Source: Mesostigma viride (taxonomy: Eukaryota > Streptophyta > Mesostigmatophyceae > Mesostigmatales > Mesostigmataceae). Taken from it: a stretch of 24,500 nt of DNA. This document shows, piece after piece, positions 17,681-24,500 of the stretch (position 1 is the first letter of the stretch; the number at the start of each line of letters is the position of its first letter). A program made the position numbers and the translations under genes. The notes beneath the pieces are model-generated. The model was not told where the DNA came from and made no database searches. It was given only the letters and a program-made list of their open reading frames with translations. The DNA lies in the NCBI GenBank assembly GCA_009746045.1, contig RPFO01000072.1, forward strand, positions 5,578,507-5,603,006, in the 5' to 3' direction.

Positions 17681-19152
17681 TTCACGTCCCAGTCTTCACG
17701 TGACAGTCCTGGTCTTCACGTCTTCACGTCTTCACGTCTTCACGTCTTCACGTCTTCACGTCTTCACGTCTTCACGACTTCACCTGAACTTGCGGCGTAT
17801 CGTATCTTTGATACCTTGCATGCACGTCTTCACGTCTTCACGTCTTCACCGCGTCTTCACCTGTCTTCACCACGTCTTCACGTCTTCGCGTCTTCACGTC
17901 TTCACGGCTTCACCTGAACACCTGAACTTCACCTGAACTTGCCGTATCGTGTCTTCACGTCTTCACGTCTTCACGTCTTCACGTCTTCACGTCTTCACGT
18001 CTTCACGTCTTCACCGCGTCTTCACCTGTCTTCACCACGTCTTCACGGCTTCACGGCTTCACGTCTTCACGGCTTCACCTGAACACCTGAACTTCACCTG
18101 AACTTGCCGTATCGTGTCTTCACGTCTTCACGTCTTCACGTCTTCACGTCTTCACCGCGTCTTCACCTGTCTTCACCACGTCTTCACGGCTTCACGTCTT
18201 CACGTCTTCACGGCTTCACCTGAACACCTGAACTTCACCTGAACTTGCCGTATCGTGTCTTCACGTCTTCACGTCTTCACGTCTTCACGTCTTCACGTCT
18301 TCACCGCGTCTTCACCTGTCTTCACCACGTCTTCACGGCTTCACGGCTTCACGTCTTCACGGCTTCACCTGAACACCTGAACTTCACCTGAACTTGCCGT
18401 ATCGTGTCTTCACGTCTTCACGTCTTCACGTCTTCACGTCTTCACGTCTTCACCGCGTCTTCACCTGTCTTCACCACGTCTTCACGGCTTCACGGCTTCA
18501 CGTCTTCACGGCTTCACCTGAACACCTGAACTTCACCTGAACTTGCCGTATCGTGTCTTCACGTCTTCACGTCTTCACGTCTTCACGTCTTCACCGCGTC
18601 TTCACCTGTCTTCACCACGTCTTCACGGCTTCACGTCTTCACGTCTTCACGGCTTCACCTGAACACCTGAACTTCACCTGAACTTGCCGTATCGTGTCTT
18701 CACGTCTTCACGTCTTCACGTCTTCACGTCTTCACGTCTTCACCGCGTCTTCACCTGTCTTCACCACGTCTTCACGGCTTCACGGCTTCACGTCTTCACG
18801 GCTTCACCTGAACACCTGAACTTCACCTGAACTTGCCGTATCGTGTCTTCACGTCTTCACGTCTTCACGTCTTCACGTCTTCACGTCTTCACCGCGTCTT
18901 CACCTGTCTTCACCACGTCTTCACGGCTTCGGCTTCACGTCTTCACGGCTTCACCTGAACACCTGAACTTCACCTGAACTTGCCGTATCGTGTCTTCACG
19001 TCTTCACGTCTTCACGTCTTCACGTCTTCACGTCTTCACCGCGTCTTCACCTGTCTTCACCACGTCTTCACGGCTTCACGGCTTCACGTCTTCACCGCGT
19101 CTTCACCTGTCTTCACCACGTCTTCACGGCTTCACCTGAACACCTGAACTTT
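17681..19152 (+). repeat. 8-bp satellite (CGTCTTCA)n with ~141-165 bp higher-order repeat
   Basis: The basic unit is CGTCTTCA with variants (CGGCTTCA, CTGTCTTCAC, CACCTGAA). A higher-order unit begins at each GCCGTATCGTG: 17941, 18106, 18247, 18396, 18545, 18686, 18835, 18982. Spacings are 165, 141, 149, 149, 141, 149 and 147 bp, mostly differing by one basic unit. Open frames on plus are artefacts. Confidence 0.95.
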
Positions 19153-19316
19153 GCGTATCGTATCTTTCATACATTGCATCATTTGCATGCCTTGGAGCTG
19201 CACGTCTTCAAGCAGTGTCACCCAGTTCCCGCTTGATTCAAATGCACTTCGCGCTTGAATTCGTGACTTCGCCCCGCTCAAGGTGGAAAGAATGATGGGC
19301 ACTAGCCACGGGAACT

Positions 19317-19664
19317 ATGCCCGATGCTGATAGCCGAAGCGATGACATGGACGAATTGATTGATTTGTGTTATGCCGGGGACGATTGTAGAAAATGGGTG
19401 CTAGGAAAGAAATCTGGTGCCATGAAAGTAGATTTTTTGGCCGGTGCAAACCACCAATGCGCCGGCCGATGTGGCAAGGTCCTGCACGGCAGCCAGAGCG
19501 CACCCAGCCAGAGCGTACCCAGCCGCTGCCGCCGCCGACCCCCGTACTGGTGGGCGTGGAACAGACGATGAGAGAGATGCAACGAGCTATGGAGAACCAA
19601 AGCAAGAAGGTTGAAGAGCTTGGTTTGCAGCTGCGTCAAGAGGTGCAGAAACAAGTGGTCCAGC

Positions 19665-19703
<39 letters not shown>

Positions 19704-19740
19704 TGCAGCAGCAACTGCAGCAGCAACTGCAGCAACAACT

Positions 19741-19809
<69 letters not shown>

Positions 19810-21883
19810 CTTCAGTTCCCGCAGGCAGCGTCGGCAATGTCGCAGTTTCCACAGGCATTGTCGGCACTGCAGCAGTTTTCGCAGGGACCGTCGGCAGCAG
19901 AGCAGTTCCCGCAGGGATCATCGGTGGTGCAGCAGTTCTTTGTGAGTCATTCGTGTAGTGTTGAGTGGGTGGGGGGGGGGGGGGGGGGGGGGGGGTGTGG
20001 GGGGGGTTTGACTGTGTGACTGCGTGGCTGCTTGGCTGGAAAGGAGGGTGCGTGGCTGTGTGGCTGCGTGGCTGCGCTGCTGCGTGGCTGCGTGGCTGCG
20101 TGGCTGCGCTGCTGCGTGGCTGCGTGGCTGCTTGGCTGGAAAGGAGGGTGCGTGGCTGTGTGGCTGCGTGGCTGCGCTGCTGCGTGGCTGCGTGGCTGCG
20201 CTGCTGCGTGGCTGCGTGGCTGCGTGGCTGCGTGGCTGCGTGGCTGTGTGGCTGCGTGGCTGCGTGGCTGCGTGGCTGCGTGGCTGGAAAGGAGGGTGCG
20301 TGGCTGTGTGGCTGCGTGGCTGCGCTGCTGCGTGGCTGCGTGGCTGCGTGGCTGCTTGGCTGGAAAGGAGGGTGCGTGGCTGTGTGGCTGCGTGGCTGCG
20401 CTGCTGCGTGGCTGCGTGGCTGCGTGGCTGCGTGGCTGCGTGGCTGCGTGGCTGCGTGGCTGCGTGGCTGGAAAGGAGGGTGCGTGGCTGTGTGGCTGCG
20501 TGGCTGCGCTGCTGCGTGGCTGCGTGGCTGCGCTGCTGCGTGGCTGCGTGGCTGCGTGGCTGTGTGGCTGCGTGGCTGCGCTGCTGCGTGGCTGCGTGGC
20601 TGCGTGGCTGCTTGGCTGGAAAGGAGGGTGCGTGGCTGTGTGGCTGCGTGGCTGCGCTGCTGCGTGGCTGCGTGGCTGCTTGGCTGGAAAGGAGGGTGCG
20701 TGGCTGTGTGGCTGCGTGGCTGCGCTGCTGCGTGGCTGCGTGGCTGCGTGGCTGGAAAGGAGGGTGCGTGGCTGTGTGGCTGCGTGGCTGCGCTGCTGCG
20801 TGGCTGCGTGGCTGCGTGGCTGCGTGGCTGCGCTGCTGCGTGGCTGCGTGGCTGCGTGGCTGTGTGGCTGCGTGGCTGCGTGGCTGCGCTGCTGCGTGGC
20901 TGCGTGGCTGCGTGGCTGCGTGGCTGCGTGGCTGCTTGGCTGGAAAGGAGGGTGCGTGGCTGTGTGGCTGCGTGGCTGCGCTGCTGCGTGGCTGCGTGGC
21001 TGCGTGGCTGGAAAGGAGGGTGCGTGGCTGTGTGGCTGCGTGGCTGCGCTGCTGCGTGGCTGCGTGGCTGCGTGGCTGCGTGGCTGCTTGGCTGGAAAGG
21101 AGGGTGCGTGGCTGTGTGGCTGCGTAGCTGCGCTGCTGCGTGGCTGCGTGGCTGCGTGGCTGCGTGGCTGCGTGGCTGCGTGGCTGCGTGGCTGCGTGGC
21201 TGCGTGGCTGCGTGGCTGCGTGGCTGCGTGGCTGCGTGGCTGCGTGGCTGCGTGGCTGCGTGGCTGGAAAGGAGGGTGCGTGGCTGTGTGGCTGCGTGGC
21301 TGCGCTGCTGCGTGGCTGCGTGGCTGCGTGGCTGCGTGGCTGCTTGGCTGGAAAGGAGGGTGCGTGGCTGTGTGGCTGCGTAGCTGCGCTGCTGCGTGGC
21401 TGCGTGGCTGCGTGGCTGCGTGGCTGCGTGGCTGCGTGGCTGCGTGGCTGCGTGGCTGCGTGGCTGCGTGGCTGCGTGGCTGCGTGGCTGGAAAGGAGGG
21501 TGCGTGGCTGTGTGGCTGCGTGGCTGCGCTGCTGCGTGGCTGCGTGGCTGCGTGGCTGCGTGGCTGGCTGGGGGGGGGGTGGGTGCCGGGTGCGTGGATG
21601 CGTGGATGTGTGGCTGGGTGGGTGCGTCACTGCGTGGCTGGCTGGCTCTGTGGCTGCGTGGGCGGCTGGATGGCCGGGTCAGCGTGGCTTCGTGTTCAAT
21701 GGGATGCTAATATGTTGTTGCCTTTGGATGCCACAGTTCATGGATTCTTTTGTTCACATGCAGGTGCTGCCGTCTTCCCCATCGACGTCGTCAAGACCGA
21801 TGTCGCCAAGAAGGATGATGCAATCACTCTCGGCCATGTTTAACTCATGTGGGCCTTCATGGCCATACGGGAAATATTATTGA
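19317..21883 (+). CDS. Gln-rich coiled-coil protein gene with satellite-filled intron (unrecognised)
   Basis: Not a known family. The N-terminal frame from ATG 19317 (DMDELIDLCYAGDDCRKWV) gives way near 19490-19560 to another frame carrying a likely coiled coil (EQTMREMQRAMENQSKKVEELG) and poly-Gln with LQQQ steps (~19669-19808). After the tract the convincing frame is different again: SQFPQALSALQQFSQGPSAAEQFPQGSS, an imperfect QFPQ-x-xSA repeat. That frame ends at a donor TTT|GTGAGT (19942). The acceptor CACATGCAG (to 21763) opens a phase-0 final exon of 39 codons, ending TGA at 21881-21883. AATAAA signals follow at 22174 and 22278. The two frame changes mean an indel, an unseen intron, or mis-assembled CAG length. 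Confidence 0.4.
19669..19808 (+). repeat. CAG tract encoding poly-Gln
   Basis: CAG repeats with regular CAACTG interruptions (Gln-Leu) in the first half and ~20 pure CAG at the end. The frame used before the tract (Gln) is not the frame that makes sense after it, so the assembled length may be off by a non-multiple of three. Confidence 0.9.
19971..19995 (+). repeat. Poly-G run (25 G)
   Basis: Homopolymer just inside the candidate intron, followed by TGT and a second G run. It could form a G-quadruplex and is a likely site of sequencing error. Confidence 0.95.
20021..21568 (+). repeat. 8-bp satellite (GTGGCTGC)n with higher-order module
   Basis: The basic unit is GTGGCTGC. A variant module containing GGAAAGGAGGGTG is always followed by TGCGTGGCTGTGTGGCTGC. 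It occurs 14 times (near 20037, 20137, 20285, 20361, 20470, 20618, 20685, 20754, 20941, 21010, 21093, 21265, 21350, 21490) at irregular spacing. The 8-bp unit has no stop in any of six frames, giving the same octapeptide in every frame, so the 250-600 codon frames are artefacts. Confidence 0.95.
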
Positions 21884-22173
21884 ATCATTTCTTTGACACT
21901 GAGTTGGCACTACGCAACACCTTTGATGCACATGAGTGCAGGGCGCATGTGTTGAAACCATGCAACCATGGCGATCCCTCAAAAAGTTTGGTTATGTAAT
22001 AAGTGACACAATTATTCCGGACGTATGATGGCCCAACGTCCTGTAAGGTTGAGTTGTCTTGGAGGAGGAGCGTGATGACCGCGGAAGCCGCGTGGGTGTC
22101 TGTAGTGCTATATCTTGAAGATGTACGGTCTTGGAAGAGTTATGGTCTTGGAATCATATAATAATGAGCTTGG

Positions 22174-22283
22174 AATAAAGTTGCGGGCAGCCTTCAATTG
22201 GCATATGTTGTCTCATTGCGTTAATGGGTCAATTGTCTTAGTTTATATAATGTATATCTTGGGAAACTCATTGCTTCAATAAA
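22174..22283 (+). terminator. Candidate polyadenylation signals
   Basis: AATAAA at 22174-22179 and 22278-22283, 291 and 395 bases after the proposed stop of the Gln-rich gene. Motif only. Confidence 0.3.
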
Positions 22284-22359
22284 ATGCATGCTAGGCGCAA
22301 TCAACCCCCACAAACACATCTGAAAACTGCACAGTGCATCAAATGTATCCTAGACAAAA

Positions 22360-22388
22360 AAATGTATCCTAATCCGGTAAAACCACCC
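22360..22388 (-). repeat. 29-bp terminal inverted repeat, right copy
   Basis: Exact reverse complement of 11419-11447, followed by TTA (22389-22391), which also precedes the left copy. A subterminal AAATGTATCCTAG lies at ~22341. Confidence 0.8.
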
Positions 22389-22389
22389 T

Positions 22390-23058
22390 TATGCATGATC
22401 CACGTTAATGGCATTGTCGGCTATGCCCCACACGCTGCATCCGGGCACCCTGCCGAAGACCGCAAAGCGTTTTTCAACCAGTTGCTCGACCTTGAGCGAC
22501 AGATCCCATGCACGTCGATACATCGTTAGTTGCCATGCATATTGGTGGATGCCAATGCGACCCTGCCCGTGGGCCGCGGGGGCTGCATGTACGCGCCGCG
22601 CCTAACCGACAGCAATGCCAACACCCCCCTCCTTGAGCAACTATTATGTACTCACTGAGGGTGACTTCAATGACTTGACAGCTGCCAATACACTGTTTGC
22701 TTAGCCGCCTGATGCACTACCTGATGCACTAGTGACCTTTGTGGGCCCCGCGCGCATGCAGGGCGGCTGGCTCTGTACTCCCCCGCCGGCGGTGTATTGG
22801 CTTGGACTCATACTTGTGCGCAAGTGCTGGCGTTCTTCTTCTGTCATCGATGCCCGTACGCTGACTACCCCCAAGTGTCGTGATCGGATCACCGCATGGG
22901 GCTGCATGCCCGCCACCGCAACCTTGCGGCTATGTCTTCAGGCCCCCGAGCGCCGCCGCCCCCGCCCACGCCCTGATTGGACCTGCCTACGCCCCGTCCG
23001 CGGCCACCGGGAGCTAGAAGTGGTCCAAGGCCGGAGACGCGCCGGCGGCCCGGCGTGA
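22390..23058 (+). pseudogene. Decayed LINE-type endonuclease domain
   Basis: Three successive fragments in different frames together resemble the apurinic-type endonuclease of non-LTR retrotransposons. They are HVNGIVGYAPHAASG...EDRKAFFNQLLDLERQI (to 22529; compare the family's N-x-YAP motif and F-x-x-L helix), ILVDANATLP...RLTDSNANTPLLEQLL (22539-22658; in place of GDFNA), and TFVGP...LILVRKCWRSSSVIDARTLTTP (from ~22732; in place of the IDYI-W-S-DH region). Stops and frame changes separate them. The N-terminal part of the domain is missing, and the remnant starts exactly at the TTA outside the 29-bp inverted repeat. No RT is seen downstream. Confidence 0.45.
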
Positions 23059-23435
23059 CACAATCAGGTCTGCCGGCCTTCGTGGCTGCGCAACCTTTGA
23101 TGCGCCTCGGGATGCCGAATTCGGCATGGATCTCACGCAACCCCATTATAGCTGTTCATGCGATCCGTGGATCTTGGCTCTCAGCTGCTCCCTGAGCAAC
23201 CCCGCGCCCGCCCAGCCCCACTATAGACCTGCGCAATGCCCGGGTGGTCGCCGCCCGGCTGGCGCTACTGTAGTGCAGGCCTGCCGCCGCGGGGAGGACC
23301 TGTACCCATACCAGTGAGCGGCTTTATACCCGACACAAGCATATACTGCCGCACACGCGAAGGACTCAGGTGGAGACTGTCACTAGTTGCCCCCGAGATA
23401 AAGCGCCAGTTTGCCACACGGCCGCCAACCAGCAC
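23059..23435. other. GC-rich stretch, no supported gene
   Basis: Open frames on both strands are Pro/Arg-rich with no motif. This is possibly more of the decayed retroelement, but nothing shows it. Confidence 0.4.
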
Positions 23436-23488
23436 ATTAATTAATTAATTAATTAATTAATTAATTAATTAATTAATTAATTAATTAA
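23436..23488. repeat. (TTAA)n microsatellite
   Basis: About 13 perfect tetranucleotide units. Self-complementary, so it can form a cruciform or hairpin. Confidence 0.97.
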
Positions 23489-23913
23489 ACACGTGCTCCC
23501 GTTGGGGAGTCACGGAGCACCGAAGTGCTTTTAATCCCTGTGTGTGCACAACAGGAGAAAGGGCAGAGACCCCCAGTCTCCTTCATGCCAAAGGCATGCC
23601 ACAGCTGCATTCGGGCGCGCTAGCTAAAAGGACATGCTACCGATCCGGCAAACTGTGGGTGCAATAAGACCCATGTACGTGAGCGTGGCATAACACTAGG
23701 AGCGTGGGCAAGTAATCTGAACATAGCCAGGGCGTAGCATGGCTGTACTAGGACTAGGCTAAGGCTATGTCTGGTTGTGTGCCGTGCGTTGGCGGCACGT
23801 GACTAGGTATGTTGGCACAGCTAGGCAAACATTCTAAGCATGGCTGCCTTAGCGGCAGTGACTCCAATGGATACAAGCTAGGGCTATTGCTACTACTAGC
23901 CCACTGGGGGCGT
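23489..23913. other. Intergenic, no supported gene
   Basis: No frame or repeat can be supported. If the minus-strand ORF1-like gene to the right is part of a LINE, this would be its downstream sequence, but no ORF2 is visible. Confidence 0.4.
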
Positions 23914-24500
23914 TCACATCTTGTGGTTGATCATCAGGTCCCCGCCCCTCCAGTACACCTTGGGCTTCTGGGGGTCCTGCTTATGGCGGAGGTATTCCGG
24001 CCACAGGTCCCGTCGCTGCTGTTGCTGAGCGGGGGTCAGGTCGTCATGCAGAGTCCAGGTGAGGTCGTGCAACCTCTTGCGACGAGAGAGGAACCGCTGC
24101 TTTTCCTCAGGGGAGGGAAAGGTGAGCAGGACTGGTGGGGGAGCAGCCTTGTCCTGTGAGTGCATGGGGAAGGCGGTGGCACCCACGCAGTTCTACCTCA
24201 CCTAGTACCAGGCCCATGAGCCTGGGTAAGAAGCTGGTTCTTGAGCTCGTCAGCAAGGGAGGTTGACGTCTCACCTGGCTTCTGGGGGAAGCGACGTAGC
24301 ACCACTCGGCACTCGCGGCGAGCGCGGTTGGTGACCTCCTGTTGCTGGGCCTGGCGGTGGTCGTCCAGCTCCTGGAGCTTCGTGGCGATGACGTCGGTGG
24401 TGGAGGCGCTCGCTGACCGCAGCAGGTCCGCGTAGGAGAGCGGCGGGAGGTCACCAGCATCCTGCCGGGGTGGCTGGGATGCAATGGTGGCCGTCTGCTC
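23914..24500 (-). pseudogene. Non-LTR retrotransposon ORF1-like protein, partial and broken
   Basis: From the right window edge the minus strand reads LSYADLLRSA, a helical region, then RVVLRRFPQKPGE (RRM-like strand), and ends at a stop near 24207. The frame one step away resumes with CVGATAFPM, PVLLTFPSPEEKQRFL and DDLTPAQQQQRRDLWPEY, ending with KVYWRGGDLMI and a stop at 23914. The second half matches the shape of the L1 ORF1p C-terminal domain: a 'vl(v)F-s-eeK' strand, 'DLT-x-xQ-x-x-R' helix and a final basic Y-x-x-x-x-L strand. ORF1p is an RNA chaperone of the LINE particle. A one-base shift or stop near 24200 breaks it. Its orientation is opposite to the endonuclease remnant at 22.4-23.1 kb, so they are not one intact element. 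Confidence 0.55.

Larger units (their letters stand above)
19942..21763 (+). other. Candidate intron, 1822 bp
   Basis: 5' GTGAGT and 3' TTTTGTTCACATGCAG are good splice signals, and the flanking frames join in phase 0. About 85% of the interval is the 8-bp satellite. Not confirmed by transcript data. Confidence 0.45.
11419..22388. mobile_element. Possible 10.97-kb DNA transposon bounded by 29-bp perfect TIRs
   Basis: The 29 bases at 11419-11447 (starting GGGTGGTTTTACC) are exactly the reverse complement of 22360-22388. Both ends are flanked by TTA (11416-11418 and 22389-22391), as for a 3-bp target duplication of PIF/Harbinger type. Subterminal copies of AAATGTATCCTA are also shared. Inside are a minus-strand gene (12610-15219) and a plus-strand gene (19317-21883), arranged divergently, with satellites and the inserted foldback element between them. 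No DDE transposase was recognised, so two independent miniature-element fragments remain an alternative. Confidence 0.4.

Noticed and set aside
17681-19152. CRISPR-like array because of regularly spaced repeats
   Set aside because: Spacers are not unique: the whole array is built from one 8-bp word and its variants, and the genome is eukaryotic.
19918-21883. Frames of 250-600 codons on both strands with octapeptide repeats
   Set aside because: The 8-bp unit contains no stop in any frame, so long frames are expected by chance.

Overview
The window looks like nuclear DNA of a eukaryote. It has no operons or ribosome-binding sites. It is full of retroelements, foldback DNA elements, long microsatellites and minisatellites, and shows at least one plausible spliceosomal intron. 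GC content is patchwork, from a very GC-rich minisatellite at 15.2-16.2 kb to TA-rich tracts. The mixture would suit a repeat-rich alga or other protist (a prasinophyte-type green alga is one possibility), but nothing here fixes the taxon and no conserved housekeeping gene was recognised.

Layout. (1) 1-5355, minus strand: most of an LTR retrotransposon. Its gag has two CCHC knuckles and ends at a textbook -1 slippery site (GGGAAAC, then TAG). Its pol has the unusual order integrase, protease, reverse transcriptase, RNase H. (2) 5356-6814: no convincing gene. (3) 6815-7614: an older compound foldback element inserted in a ~66-bp tandem repeat. (4) 7615-9310: a weak candidate exon, then a 525-bp (TTG)n array. 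(5) 9311-12250: no gene, but a 29-bp terminal-inverted-repeat end at 11419. (6) 12250-15219: degenerate CAG-type repeats and an unrecognised minus-strand gene, split by a young 963-bp compound foldback element at 14193-15155. (7) 15245-16235: GC-rich minisatellite. (8) 17326-19152: diverged tandem repeats, then an 8-bp-unit satellite with ~141-165 bp higher-order period. (9) 19317-21883: a plus-strand Gln-rich gene whose ~1.8-kb intron is almost wholly a second 8-bp satellite. (10) 22360-22388: the matching inverted copy of the 11419 end. (11) 22390-23058: a decayed LINE-type endonuclease on plus. (12) 23914-24500: a broken non-LTR ORF1-like protein on minus, running off the window.

The strongest new observation is that the two foldback elements (6815-7614 and 14193-15155) share almost no sequence but have the same plan: foldback, inverted unit, foldback, unit, foldback. 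Both have AGTTAT...ATAACT ends, 5-bp target duplications (AACAC/AATAC and GGTAG/GGTAG), unit termini AACTAARAC, and a tRNA T-arm-like GGGTTCGAATCCC motif just inside one unit terminus. In both cases removing the element rebuilds the pre-insertion site: a tandem repeat in one, an in-frame reading frame in the other. This suggests an undescribed family of non-autonomous elements. The second notable observation is the pol domain order. The third is a perfect 29-bp inverted repeat pair with TTA flanks that may bound a single ~11-kb DNA transposon (11419-22388).
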